A DNA stretch of 64,000 bases, taken from assembly GCA_020912385.1 (NCBI GenBank), contig CP087208.1, positions 2,542,001 through 2,606,000 of the forward strand. The letters are read 5' to 3'. A program made the position numbers and the translations under genes. Positions 21,805 through 33,705 of the stretch are shown here, piece by piece (position 1 is the first letter of the stretch; the number at the start of each line of letters is the position of its first letter). Below the pieces are notes generated by a model. It was not told the DNA's origin. It worked only from the letters and a program-made list of their open reading frames with translations, and searched no databases. Source of the DNA: Neofusicoccum parvum (Eukaryota > Ascomycota > Dothideomycetes > Botryosphaeriales > Botryosphaeriaceae).

Positions 21805-23697
21805 TCACACCCACTCCAGGATGAGGCTGTCCCACAGCCAGCCCCTCCAGCGCGTCGACCGCTCGACGACGACGCTCAGCGTGTTGGACCCGTCGACCAG
21901 CAGCGCGCCGTCGACGGGGAACTCGAACAGGTGCCACTCGCCGGCCACGGTGGCCGACCGGTATAGCGACGGGTCGGTGGGCACGGCGTCGGTCGTGATG
22001 TTGCCGACCCTGGCGGCGGCGCCGTTGAGGTAGATGCTGGCGCTGGAGCCGCGCGAGAAGCCGGCCAGCGCGACGGACAGCAGCGCGGAGCGGTTGCGGG
22101 CGCTCGCCGCGGCGTCGACGTCGAACACGACGTCCCAGCTGCCGAGCGCCGACTGCGCGAAGTACCAGTCGTCAACCTGGCTAACGCCGACGGTGAAGGT
22201 CAGGTTGGCGGGCGCCTGGTCGACCAGGCCGTGCTGGTACGCGTGCCCGCCCAGCGCGAAGCCCAGCGCCTTGCGGTCGACGTCGCCGATGCGGAAGATG
22301 GGCTCGCGCCCCGCCGGCACCGCCCACTCGTCGAGCGCGGGCAGCGCGACGGTGGCCCCGGCCGCGATCTCGACGTCGTCCTGCACGAAGCTGGTCGTCA
22401 CGTTGCCGAGCACCTCGCCGCCGTCCGCCCACGCGTACAGCCCGTACGTCGCGGCCCGCACGTCCGCGAACCGGAAGCCGCCCTGCGCGTCCGCGTGCGT
22501 CGCGTAGTTGTACAGCGCCCCCTGGTCCAGAGTCGTCTTGTTCGACCGGTTCTCGCCCAGGAACACGGCCGCGCCCGCCGCTGGCCGCCCGTCAGACAGA
22601 CGTAGCGTGCCGGTTACCTCGCTCGCCCGCGCCTGGTACGCCGCGTCGTCTAGCCAGGCGTACGGCCACGCTGCGAACTCTTGTTTCTGCCGCGCCGTCG
22701 CGTCGTCCCTCGAGCCGTCGTTCTGCGGGAGGTGAGCGAGGGAATGGGGGGGAGGGGGTTATGCGTTTGTTGCGAAGGGAAAGGGGGGTGCACTCACGAG
22801 GTACCACAGCCAGGGCCCGAAGATCTTGCCGTCCGGGAAGGCGTCGGACGACGAGGCCTGGAAGTGCGTGCCGTGCACCACGTTCAGCTGCACGGCGTCT
22901 CCCGTCTTCGACTCGCGGTGGACCTGTCTCGCACGTCAGCATCATCGCCTTCCCGAGCCGCGGGAGGGAGGAAGGGAGGGAGGCCGCACGATCAGCTCCT
23001 GCTTCAGGTGGTTTCCGTTGAAGTAGTCGGTTCCGGGGCGGATGTACCAGCTGCCGTAGTCGTCGCCGTAGACGCCGTAGTAGTCGATGTCGCGGATGAA
23101 GGCGCTCCAGTCGTACTTGGTGAGGAAGGTGCCGTCGGCGCGCTCCCACGTCTCGTCCTGCACGTTGGTGGCGTTGAGAAACTCGGCGAAGGCCGGGAGC
23201 GGCTCGTCCTTGATGTTGGTGCGGCCGTTGGGGAAGGTCTGGTTGTCGAGGCGGAAGAGCGTGCGGAACACGCCGAGCACGGGCAGGTCGCGGTTCACGA
23301 AGTACTGGTACGCGCCGGTCAGGTCGTCGAAAATGACCCAGTGGAATTCTCCCTGGGCCGCGTTGAAGCTGATGTCGATGTAGTTGTCGCCCTGGGCGAC
23401 GATCTCGGCGGAGGTGAAGTTCAGGTTGTTCTCGCCGTCTGTCTTGGTCAGCTGCCGTGTTCGGGGAAAGGGCGGTTGGGGCATTGTAGTACTGTATCCG
23501 ACATAGTGTCCAACAGCATCGCCAATAAGATCCTTGTCCTTGTAGTACAGCTGCTTGCCGTACACGGAACCCTGAGTGATGTTCCAGAGATCGTTGCCAA
23601 TGACCCAGCTGCCGTCCTCCAGCGATTGGAGGAACGGGCCGGCGGCAGCGCAGAGCTGCGAGAACAGCAGGCCGAGTCCAAAGCCTTTGACCGTCAT
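21805..23697 (-). CDS. Rhamnogalacturonan endolyase, polysaccharide lyase family 4
   Basis: This secreted pectinolytic enzyme cleaves the rhamnogalacturonan-I backbone by beta-elimination. Exons (minus) are 23697-22990, 22922/22923-22798 and 22722-21805. Introns at 22924-22989 and 22723-22797 are both phase 0, giving 583 aa. Residues 1-19 form a signal peptide (MTVKGFGLGLLFSQLCAAAG). The lyase domain includes WVIFDDLTGAYQYFVNRDL, DWSAFIRDIDYYGVYGDDYGSWYI and, after intron 1, QLNVVHGTHFQASSSDAFPDGKI, where the HGTHF histidine matches the conserved catalytic region. FGPWLWYLNDG crosses intron 2. A fibronectin-III-like module (VTGTLRLSDGRPAAGAAVFL) and a carbohydrate-binding-like beta-sandwich end the protein. 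A TATA element lies 56 nt upstream. Confidence 0.92.
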
Positions 23698-24674
23698 GTT
23701 CTTCTTGCGGCTCGTGGCGTGGCTGGGGCAGCTGGAAAGCCGTTGCCGTCCAATTTATAGGTGTTGTATGCGGCGGAGCGGGCTCGTCGACCAGGATGAC
23801 GTGCTCCTCGCCAATGCTGTCGCATGGATCCACTCCTCACACCATTGGTCGAAATCCGCTATCCCGCCCTTCTCGCTTCGCGAAGCTCCCGTCGAGCTCG
23901 GGCGAGTTGCGAGCCCTGAAATTCAGCCTATTTCCGGCGGAGCCACTATGCGCCGAGGGCATGGAGCAGACACTGCTAACCAAGCGCAAGCTCTCTCGCC
24001 TCGGTGTTCTCTGTACGCCCTCAGAAGCACAGATAGCAGCTCGCCGGCGAGAGGCGCTCGAATGGGCCTCCGCCCGCTCCACTCGCGAGATTGGTGGTGG
24101 TGACCCGCTCGCTTCCCGTCAACGCAATCGCAATCGCAATATACGAGAACCCGCTCCGGCGTCGCTTGCACCGTCGCGCGATCGTTGGCTTGCATGTCGC
24201 ACTGCCTGGCCACTCTGCGAGAGTCATTGCCATCCTTGCGTGATCTGACCGTTCTACTCCCATCTTCAGTTTTCTCGTCGTCCGTTCAACGCTCCAACAT
24301 CCTCCCTTCGCCCACCTTCACCTCGTGCATAAAGCTGACTGCCGTAAGCCCACGAGTCCACCGATACTCTGCCCTTTTCACTACGAGGACGGTTCGAAAA
24401 GTATAAAAACACTTGGATATCTTCATGAGCAATTGATTTACTTACGGGTGGAGAGAACATCCTTACTGCAATTACACAGCGCATGTCTGGATTCTGCTTT
24501 TACTTTTTCGCCATCAGTGAACATGTATGATTTTGAGGCAAATTTATCAGGAGGTTCTTATCCGCTTTCGTTCGCTTTCGTTGGGATTAACCGTGTATTA
24601 AAGTCTTCTATTCTATCTATTAATATCTTTAGAGCTCATTTTGGGCCTCAACTCCTCTGCTGTTGGTCCGCGTG
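23698..24674. other. Intergenic: promoter of the PL4 lyase and 3' region of the ABC transporter
   Basis: No gene is supported in this 977-bp stretch. The part near 24.4-24.65 kb is A+T-richer. Confidence 0.5.
23753..23759 (-). promoter_or_regulatory. TATA box of the PL4 lyase gene
   Basis: On the minus strand TATAAAT lies 56 nt before the start codon at 23697. Confidence 0.5.
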
Positions 24675-27600
24675 CTAGCCTTCTTCGTGAACTTCGTGCT
24701 TCCCAACGATGCTTAAGAAGACTTGATCTAAAGTGGTGCGGCCGACCGAGTAGTAGGCGACGCCCAGCGCATCCTTCTCCTGCTCCAACTTCTCGAACAG
24801 CTCTGCGATCGACAGCGTCTTTTCGCCGCCGACGTCCGCCGAAGGGGCTCGCCACGGGGCCGTGAAGCGCAGCTGACCGTGGGCGACGCGCTGGTCGAGC
24901 TGAGCGCCGGGGACGTTCCTCTGCACCCATTCCGCGACACGTTGCATCTCTTCAGAACTTGTCGCGGGAGCAGTTGACTGCACGACCTGAACGACCCAGC
25001 CGTCGCCGAAGCGCTGCCGGAGCTCCTCGCCCGAGCCGAGCGCCAGCATGCGCCGTGCCATGATGCCGGCGCGCGTGGCCAGCGCGTCGGCTTCCTCCAT
25101 GCTGTGTGTCGTGATGAGCAGCGCGCGACCGCCAGACACCTGCCCGAGAGTGCGCCACATGACACGCTTGGCGGCGGCGTCCATTCCGGAGGATGGCTCA
25201 TCGAGGAGAAGCACTGAGGGGTTGCCCATCAGTGCAATACCCAGTGATAGCTTCCGCTTGTTGCCCCCGGACAGTTTGGCGGCCATGCGGTTTTGAAAGG
25301 CAGTAAGCCCGACGGCAGACAGAACAGCCACGACATTCTGCGTGATGTTGGCTACGCCACGGGCGCGAGCGTAGAAGCGAAGATGCTCGAGGACTGTCAT
25401 CTGGTCCATGGCGTCGAACTGCGGGCAGACGCCCAGGAAGCCACGAGCAGCGGCGCGGCGTTGAATAATGCTAATCCCTTCGACCAAGACATCGCCGCCG
25501 CTGTTTGAAGGCCGCGTGTCGCCACGGATGAGGGAAATCGTGGTTGATTTGCCAGCACCGTTGGGACCAAGCAGAGCAAAGACCTCGCCTTTCGAAATAC
25601 CAAAAGTTATGTCGTCAACAGCGGTATTGTGTCCAAAATGCTTTGTGAGGTGCATGACGCGCAGGCTGTCGTGGGACTGCTCGGTGCGTGTAGCTTCGGC
25701 GATCACGTCCGCACCCCGCGCTTCGGTCTCTTCGACATGCTTTTGCTTGTGCGCTGCACGGACGAGGAAAGCCGGCTTGTACCCACTGTCCCACCAGACG
25801 AGGAAGATGAACAATGCTACGGCTTGGCAGATGAGGTAGAGTATCGGACCACCATACACCGTGATGTCCCCAGGGTACGAAGCTACGGAGCTTCCACGGC
25901 AGAGCAGTGAGAATGAGTTGAGGGCAAGCAGAAGGGCACGGAGGAGATTGCCAGAAGGAGTAATGATTCCAATGGTGAAATGGGCCACTTTGATGTCGCT
26001 GTCGATATTGGCGGGCTGACTGTACGTGAGAATACTCATGTACGCGATGAAGTATAGGAGGAAGAAGACGGCCTGGCCGCCAGCCATGAACGCGAAAGCG
26101 GCGAGCTGTGAGGTGACGAAGAGCGATACAACGTAGCTCATCAAGATGGACGTGAATCCGTATAAGAATAAAACGACAAAAAGATAGCCCGGGTAGTACC
26201 AGACATCCGATGCGGAGGCGAATATTATCGTCACGATTGCAGCAACCAGTGCCACGAAGAGAAAGTCGAAGAGTGTGTAGGCAATCCATAAGGGGCCGGC
26301 ACGTATTCCGTTGCTGTAATGGAGGGCGCGCACCATTCGAAGACGCTCCATGGTGGGGTACAATGCGAAAAAGCCAGTGAATGCGCACATAGCCAGGCCA
26401 AAGTAAAGTATGAGCTGTAACGTGTCTCCAGCGCCTGGAGCAAAGGGAACCGCGAATTGTTGGAACGACGTAACGATAGTGCTGTCCGCAAGAACATTGT
26501 CGAGTAGATTCTGAGTGAGGAGCGACCAATAAATATTAATGTTTCCAACGTAGGCCAACGTCGGCCCGGCATTGGGCTCAAGAAAGAAACCACCCGGGGT
26601 AACATTCGCGTAATTTTCTGTGACAAAGGTGTTGAACTCTGACAGAGTGTCGACAACGTGAAAGTTTGTTTCGTTCATTCGGAATGCCGCCGCCAATGCT
26701 TCAGGAGAAACGGCGCTGGAAGGCCCAACGGGGATCAGAAGGCCATCGTCGAGGATGTTTGCTGCGGCAAGGCTCGCAACCCTCGGGTTGCTCGATGCCA
26801 AGCCCGGATCGCAAGACGCGCCGTCGAAGCCTTGGAGGAACATGGTGACCAGGCCGGCAGCGACGACTGGAATCAGAACGGCGGCAACGTAGGGTAGGTA
26901 GTTGCGGCGTACTATCGTGAGACGCTTGAGAAAGAGCACCCACGTCTGCGTGAGAAATTTCGTGCCTTTGCCTGTTGTCATTTCCATCCGATCTTTATCT
27001 GTCTTTACCTCTGATGCATTCTCGGATTCTATTGTCTTGGTCGAGTCCGAGTTGTCGGGCGCTTTAGCATGGGCCTCGGACGCGACAACATCCGGTGCGG
27101 ATGCCTGGTCCTGAATCTCCTCGGCCAGCCGCAGGAAGACATCCTCGATGGTAGGGCCATTGACCTGATACTGAGTGACGCCGTCCCGCTCTAGCGCAGC
27201 GGTGAGAGTACTGGCCTGAGCTGAATCGGCGACCTGGTAGACCGTCTGGTCAAAAAGCACCTTCCGGGGTACGTTCTGTAGAGCTTTTGGCGTTGATTGA
27301 ACAAGTGCGTTGTCGGTGATAATGCGATAGCCACCGCCCAGATTGTGCTTGAGCTCGACAGCGGTACCTCCTGCCTTCAAATTACCTTTGGAGAGCACGG
27401 CGATGTAGTCCGACAGGAAGTCAGCCTCGTCCAGGAAATGCGTGGTTAGCAGCATAGTACGAGCTCCACGTTCGGCCAACAAGATATCCCATATCTTTCT
27501 GCGGGAGAGAGGATCAATGCCGGAACTGACTTCGTCGACGCAGCAGACACGGCTACCACCCGTGAACATCATGGCAAGCTGAAGCTTGCGCTTTTGGCCC

Positions 27601-29526
27601 CCGGACAAAGTCCTCGCTTTGGCGTTCAACTTAATGTCCAAATCGCAAGAGCGAATGAGGTCGGTTATCTGCTCCTTCGTGTCCGGCTTGGAGGCTTTGA
27701 GTTGGTTGAAGATTCTGACGTGCTCAAGCACGGTCAGTTCGTCCCACATGACGTTCTTCTGCGGGCAGAGCCCCAAACCCCCGTTCCCGTCCACTTCTAT
27801 TGACCCGCTCGTGATGGTGTTGAGACCCGATATTGCATCTAACGTCGTGCTCTTTCCAGATCCGTTGGCGCCAAGAAGGACCATGATCTGTCCGCGCAGG
27901 GCGGAGAGGCTCAGATTGTTGACTGCCAATACGGTTTCCTTGGGCGCGGCACCGAGACGGCACATTACCTTTCGATGCCACCAGCTTGGCTGCCAGCGCT
28001 TGGTGAAGTTCGTTAACCTAATCGAGATAGCGGGCTCATCGGCGGAATCTAGTGTCATCTTTCGGGTCTTTGAAGCAGTGCCGTACAGGCTCCTCTCCAC
28101 GAAAGCGCCAATGATTGGGAATGCGAGTATCTGAATGATCAAAAAGACCCAGAAAGCAATGCCGGGCAGCTGCCAGGGGCTCTCCGGCGCGCCCTCTGTC
28201 AAATTTACTGCCTCATCCTGCCGCTCGAACCTCGCAATGAGAATCATGAAGTACGTGTAGTTCATTGGTGGGAACAGCAGGCTGAGGATAGCAACTGCAC
28301 CGGTGGATTCGAGTTTGGTCACTTGGGCCACGATTGCCAACACAATCGAGACCAAAACAACCGTGATACCAGACAATTGCGCTTTCCGGAAGAGACTGCC
28401 GCCCAGAATGGAGAAGCTGGAAAGCGACAAGCCCGCTAGAATATGATATACGATGATGACGCCGTCACTGGAGGTTGGAAACACAAGGGCCCGCATGATC
28501 ACGGCCATGATGATCCAGCTCGGGAGATAGATGATGTCGAAAGCCAGGTGATTTGCGAGGAGGCGCGCGACCTGGGTATGCCAAACGCTCCGGTTCGGGG
28601 TCATGGCTTCAATGAGCTGTGACATGCCAAGCTCCCGTTCCGACGCCATGTGGCCAGTCAGCTGGTAGGTGATGCCGCAGATGCCGATGAAGAAGGCCAC
28701 TGCCAGAATGTTGACCAACGCGCGCATGTACAGGTGCCGGATTTGGTCTTTTCGCTCTTCGGCCGTCTCAGAAGTGAAAGGATACTCGTCGACTGTGCTC
28801 GGGATCGAGGAGCCGCTGATAGAGGCGATCTCGGCGTCAATGGCGTGCTGAATGGGTAGAATATAGATTTCGGCGTCGTTGTTGTTCTTCTCGACATAGA
28901 TGCGTTCGCCGAAAGCACCGTCCGCCCTCAGGGTATAGTTCCAAATGCCACCGGGGCCTTCGTTTGGAGAGGAGTGAAAGTTTGCCGCGGCAAAGCATGT
29001 CGAGACGCCGCGCAGGGAGCTGCGGCACTGGGTCAGGAGGTCGATGTCGTTCTCCACAACCTCGACCTGTCTGCCCGCGGTCCGGACAGTGTTCGAGATG
29101 CCGTTGATAAGCGACTCGATATCCCCACCAGTGAAGCCATTGTTCACGAAGACGACCTTGTTGCGACCTCCTTGGGCAGCGTTCAGGGCGTTCTCTAGCG
29201 TTCGAATTGGGGTGGCAGACCCGACGCCAAAACTCGAGGGTGGGACGAAGAAGTTTTTGGCATATGAGATAAAGAACATCTAACGACTGTCAGCGCCACT
29301 CAACGGCAAAGGGGGCAATGGAGGCCGAGAACAAGGCGCCCGATGGCGGCGACCGCCATTCCAAACGCCCCTCTTTCCATCCACCGCCTTTCCCATTCCT
29401 GAAGGGCTCGCGTACAAACAATATAGGCAAGAGAACGGCGCGCAGTATCGTAGACAGCGGATGGCGCAGCGCAACAATGAGCAGGTTCTTCTTGGTGAGC
29501 GTCCACGTCTGGCCGAGTATCGCCAT
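24675..29526 (-). CDS. ABCA-type full-length ABC transporter
   Basis: This is a membrane ATPase of the ABCA (ABC1) subfamily, whose members move lipids or lipophilic compounds. Exons on the minus strand are 29526-29416 and 29279-24675 (intron 29280-29415), giving 1571 aa. The first exon supplies MAILGQTWTLTKKNLLIV, the conserved N-terminus before the first transmembrane helix, and joins in phase to MFFISYAKNFFVPPS. The layout is TM1, a large non-cytosolic loop, five TMs, NBD1, TM7, a loop, five TMs and NBD2. NBD1 has Walker A GANGSGKST, signature LSGGQ and CCVDEVSSG. NBD2 has GPNGAGKST, a variant signature LSGGN and LLLDEPSSG. The Walker B of NBD1 (VDEVSSGID) keeps the catalytic Glu. The C-terminus is complete. 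The substrate is unknown. Confidence 0.93.
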
Positions 29527-30339
29527 GGCGGCGGAGAAGGGCTTGTGCTGCGCTCGTCAGGCTAAGGCGGACGTGGGGACACGGCAGACGAAGGTTGCGG
29601 CTGGTCGGGCGGCGGCAGAAGTCAGCGAGCGGGCGCGCGTCGGAGGTATCTGGCCTGTCTCATGCTCCTCCTAGGTGGTTTCGGAAGTCGCGAAGGGCGG
29701 GCGGCGCATGTTCCCGGCAGCAAAGGTGCCAGAAGTGGGACTGCAGAGCCTCATATAGGATCAGATGCGCCGCGCCGCAGAGCGCTCTGGGGCTCTGGGG
29801 CTCTGGGGAGAGCCAGTGTCGGAAGCGGCAACGGTTGCGAGCGGCGCAACTGCAGCGTTACGGCCGGGCAGCGCCCTCAGTCGTCGGCGTCATCACCCGC
29901 CGCTTGGCCCGTCCTCTGCGCGTGGCGCCAAGCCACCTGCTCTGCCGCCACCGGTGCCGTTAGCCGTCGGCGTGCGAGGAGCGCCCGCGGCGCTGGGCTG
30001 GACGACATGTCGGGCAGGAGGTCGGCTGCACTGATGCAATGCGCGGGCGTCGTTCAGTTAAGGTGCGGCGCGATTCACATGGAAACTTTCTTGATAGCTT
30101 CGCACCGTACCACGGGCCACCTGAACCGAGCCGCCGGCCACCGACTGCCACGCCAACGCTGCCGAGACAGCTGGCGCTCGGCAAGGGCGAGCAGACAGAC
30201 CTCGCAGCCCTATCGGACTGCCCTGAGATTACCCGAAGTAGCTCTATTCGGTATCGACAGTATCTATCGTAGCTGCGTACAGTATGTACATTCGAGCCCA
30301 GCTTACATGTTACTACTTTCACTTGATACAGCGCAGAGT
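29527..30339. other. Intergenic: promoter of the ABC transporter and 3' region of the mitochondrial gene
   Basis: No gene is supported. The stretch is GC-rich, with overlapping spurious ORFs on both strands. Confidence 0.5.
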
Positions 30340-32382
30340 CTACCCATCCCTTCCATGCGGCAGCCTCCGAGCACCTGCGAGCAGCCTGTTCAGCAGGAAC
30401 CTGTTCCTCCTCCTTTCCCAAAAATCCTCCGCCGCCTTTGTCTCCTCGTCGCGTGGAACATTTCTCGCTGCTGTCTTGGTGGGCGGCATGGGTCTAAGCT
30501 CCAACTCAACCACGCCGGTATGCGTGCGATATTTGACAACCCGGGGGCAATACTTTCTAAACTCGCTCAAGAAATTTGGAACATCGCGTGTAGCCCAGTC
30601 AGGGATCGTCTCGTACATGACTTCTCTGTGCAGGCCTACTTGTCCGTCGTCTTGCTGGAACTCGTGCATGAAGCCATAGCCGTTCCCGCGGGCCGTGTAC
30701 ATCTGGCACCACCGCCTGATGAATGTGTGGTCACGCTGCACGGCTGCCACCTTGGCATTGCGCACGCTCTGAAGAGATGAGAGCGAATGCTTCGGTGAGC
30801 GGCCCTTGGCAACGTCTCGCTTCGCCTGTGCGAACCGCTGTACAGATGCACGTGCTTTTTCAAGGTCTTCGCGGTACAGCTGTATGCCCTCGCGGATGCG
30901 CTGGGCGACAATGTCGTAGCGCTGGGACTTGGTAAGGTTGTTGATACTCATGTGGAACATCTTCATCGACGGGCTGACGTTGTACGGAGAGTGGACAAGC
31001 GTTTGCCACAGGTTCTCGGGCGCATCAAGGGGCAACTTGTTTGCGGTGCGATGCATGCGCTTGAACCGGCCAGAGCGGATGCTAGACTGCACGTAGGTCC
31101 ACACAAGCAGCTCGGACCACACCTGCGTCGGGATAGGAAGTCCGTAGGAGCTGCTGATGAAGTCGGTGAGGCGCAGCGCAGTTGGGACTTCGGAGTTGGC
31201 TCCGAAGGCATGGGCAACCGTGTACAGGAGTCGGCGGGTCGGTTGGAGAGGAGCTGAGGGAGGGAAGCTCTTCGGAGTAGAGTGCTGTCGGCCGCTGGCC
31301 ATGAGTTCGTCGACGCGGATATTCCACACGCGCTTCAGAGTGTTTTTCACGGCGGCAATGTTTCCTTCGCGCGCAAAAGCAGTGATCAGGTGCAAGATGG
31401 TGGTTTCGTCGCCGAGATGAGCTTGCTGAAGGAGTCGGTCGATAAGAGCTCTGGCCTCCATCTCATAACCGCCCAGAGAAGGAGCATAAGACAGCCTCTG
31501 CATCCGCCGGGCGGACAGGTAGTATCCGTCCACCCTAAAGCTAAGCGGATTGGTCCAACTGCGCTTGTGCCCGGCCAACTGCCTTCCCCACAGGACTGCA
31601 TGCAGGTAGGCATTGTAGCACTCGGTGTCAGGCGTCAGCTCGTCCTCCTCCAGATGGCGCCACAGATCCCTCGCCACCGACTTGTCAGCGATGGACGCAG
31701 CGCACTTCAGCAGCAACTTGTAGTCCACCAAGCTCAGCGCAACATTGGTCCTCCTGCGTATGGTTGCCGTGATCTGAGCCGCCTGCAGGAACCTGGCCAT
31801 TGACTTGTTGCGGGAAGGCAATTCGGTGTTCCGCATCCACCACGATTGTTCTAGTGTATCCTGCAGCTCTTCCCTCTCGCAGCTCGAGCTCACGAGGCGG
31901 AGGAGCTCGGTGAAGGTGGTGGGCGGGATGGAAGACACAAAGGCGGCATCGTGGGCGCCGGCGACCAGGCAGCGGAGGACATTGTCGCTTTCGCGTGTGC
32001 GCAGGGCGAGCCGCAGGTTGGCTATGTACTCGATGGTCTTGGAGCTGCTGGGGAGGGCCAGGTCGAAGGGCGGGCGAGGAGGATCTCGCGGCCGAGGGCG
32101 CGAGCTGTCTGCTACCTGCGGCGGCGCATCGGTCTCGGGCTGGAGCTGCGCGCCCAAAATCTCGGCGAGCGAGCGCGGCTGATCGGCGACGGAGATGGCG
32201 CAGGCATGGCGGCGCTGTTGTTGCGGCGCTCCCGGGAGGCGGGCGGCGGCGCGGGCGGAGTAGTCGAGGCGGCAGCGGGCGCGTCGGGCAGCGAGAGCAG
32301 CGGGCGACGGGCCATTGATGGCGAGGCGCGCTTGCTCAGAGCGAAGCCGGAGGCTGCTCGCGACGGTGGCAGCTGGCGGCAT
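30340..32382 (-). CDS. Mitochondrial PPR-type protein, ATP13/ATPase-expression-like
   Basis: This is a single exon of 680 aa. The first about 60 residues are Arg/Ala-rich with almost no acidic residues, a strong mitochondrial presequence. The body is all-helical and contains PPR-like helices, for example VDYKLLLKCAASIADKSVAR, then LTPDTECYNAYLHAVLWG, then TILHLITAFAREGNIAAVKN and LLYTVAHAFGANSEVPTALR. The order and spacing resemble fungal proteins annotated as mitochondrial ATPase expression proteins, which act on mitochondrial mRNA. This family placement is from memory of the motifs, not from alignment, and a generic PPR protein is the alternative. A basic C-terminal region (about 590-680) follows. 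Confidence 0.65.
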   Translation of the reverse strand: MPPAATVASSLRLRSEQARLAINGPSPAALAARRARCRLDYSARAAARLPGAPQQQRRHACAISVADQPRSLAEILGAQLQPETDAPPQVADSSRPRPRDPPRPPFDLALPSSSKTIEYIANLRLALRTRESDNVLRCLVAGAHDAAFVSSIPPTTFTELLRLVSSSCEREELQDTLEQSWWMRNTELPSRNKSMARFLQAAQITATIRRRTNVALSLVDYKLLLKCAASIADKSVARDLWRHLEEDELTPDTECYNAYLHAVLWGRQLAGHKRSWTNPLSFRVDGYYLSARRMQRLSYAPSLGGYEMEARALIDRLLQQAHLGDETTILHLITAFAREGNIAAVKNTLKRVWNIRVDELMASGRQHSTPKSFPPSAPLQPTRRLLYTVAHAFGANSEVPTALRLTDFISSSYGLPIPTQVWSELLVWTYVQSSIRSGRFKRMHRTANKLPLDAPENLWQTLVHSPYNVSPSMKMFHMSINNLTKSQRYDIVAQRIREGIQLYREDLEKARASVQRFAQAKRDVAKGRSPKHSLSSLQSVRNAKVAAVQRDHTFIRRWCQMYTARGNGYGFMHEFQQDDGQVGLHREVMYETIPDWATRDVPNFLSEFRKYCPRVVKYRTHTGVVELELRPMPPTKTAARNVPRDEETKAAEDFWERRRNRFLLNRLLAGARRLPHGRDG

Positions 32383-33139
32383 TGCTCGACGTCGTTATCG
32401 TGAGGTCCACAATTGGACCGCGCGCGTCCGAGGGCGAAAGCCTCACCCGCGATCGGGGCTTGGCGTGTTTGCCGCGTTTGCGCTCTCTGCGCCTGTGCCC
32501 GTGCTCCCCGCAACTCCTCGCAGCCGCTGCTGTCTCTGTGCGCCAGAGAGGCTCAGGTCTCTCTCACTCGCTCCTCGACTCCACGGAATTCCAAACACCG
32601 GCAAGGTCGTTCGCCAACCACACGCCGCTCCTCTGCGGATACAGCGCATCCCGGTATAGTCCGTGTCGCCACTGTTTGGATTCCTCGGCTGCATTCCGCG
32701 GGAAGCTCCAGGCTGTTGGCCATGTCCTTGAAGTCCAAGGCGCAGCCGGGGACCCCGCAACCCGTTTCTCCCGTGAAAACAACCCATGCATTCCGGCCCT
32801 TTCCCATTCCTGCCACCCAGAACCACGAGCTATCGAACACACAATGCAGTCTGGAACACGTTCGCCCATTTAGACCTGCCTTCCGGGGCCGCTTCTATGT
32901 CCATAGGGGGCCAATCAAGTTTCCCGGCAGACTTTACTTGACTGTGAATGTCCTTCGCCCACCAAGATAGCAAGTCGAGACTCGGCGTCTCCCGGGCACA
33001 TTGAGCTTTGCCACGCGCGGCATCACCTATATAAAATGCTAAGCGCCCTTCAATGTAGCAGAATTCAGCAACTTAAACACACAGGACTACAGAAAAGCAA
33101 CAGGCCAATGCATTACTTCGACTGCCCTAGCCCCTCACT
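32383..33139. other. Divergent promoter region between the mitochondrial gene and the small secreted protein gene
   Basis: No gene is seen. A TATATAAAA element at 33028-33036 serves the right-hand gene. Confidence 0.5.
33028..33036 (+). promoter_or_regulatory. TATA box of the small secreted protein gene
   Basis: TATATAAAA lies 104 nt before the ATG at 33140. Confidence 0.5.
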
Positions 33140-33705
33140 ATGTCTTTAAAACATCTCCTTGCATTCAGCCTTGCGGCTTGCGCGGCCGCATCACCAGCTG
33201 GTGGCTTCCCTACGTACGCGATTGCTTCAGCTCGAAGCTCAAGCTCATATGGTACGTTGCTACTGTGCTAGAAGAATCAATGACGTTAGCTTGCAAGACC
33301 ATACTGAAAGACCTATACTGACCCTCTTTGAAGAGGCCGATTCTGCCGTGCCTCCGTCAATCCACACAATCTTTGTTGGAGCAGGTTCACAAGTTCTCTC
33401 GTCCTCCGCAACCCCAACTGCTCCTTTCTTCGCCACAGAATCGGCATTCCGTGTGCAAGTTTCTGCTGGCCCATCAGGTCCACATGGTTTAGTGTGCCCC
33501 GCGATGGTCTGCGTAGACTACATGAATGCTTGCAAAGTTCGATACGGCGGGTAAGCTTGCCCTTTTTGAGTGTCCCACCGCTGGCCGGTTTCCATGCGCT
33601 GGTAGTGATGATTGATCGTCTCATCATAGATGCCACGACATGTGTCTCGGCGATATCCAGTACGTCGATCCGGGTTGCGTCACCAAGAAAACGCGTCCCG
33701 AATGA
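33140..33705 (+). CDS. Small secreted six-cysteine protein, function unknown
   Basis: Three exons (33140-33251, 33298-33550, 33630-33705) encode 146 aa. Introns have clean ends (GTACGT...CAAG, GTAAGC...ATAG). Residues 1-18 are a signal peptide (MSLKHLLAFSLAACAAAS). No other hydrophobic span is seen. Six Cys sit only in the C-terminal third, at 104, 109, 116, 123, 127 and 138, an even number compatible with three disulfides. The third exon is required to supply the last three Cys, which supports the splicing. The size, secretion and Cys content fit a fungal effector-like or surface protein, but I recognise no family. It lies 1.15 kb upstream of the PKS on the same strand, so it may be a cluster neighbour by chance. 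The stop in exon 3 could change if another intron exists. Confidence 0.65.
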
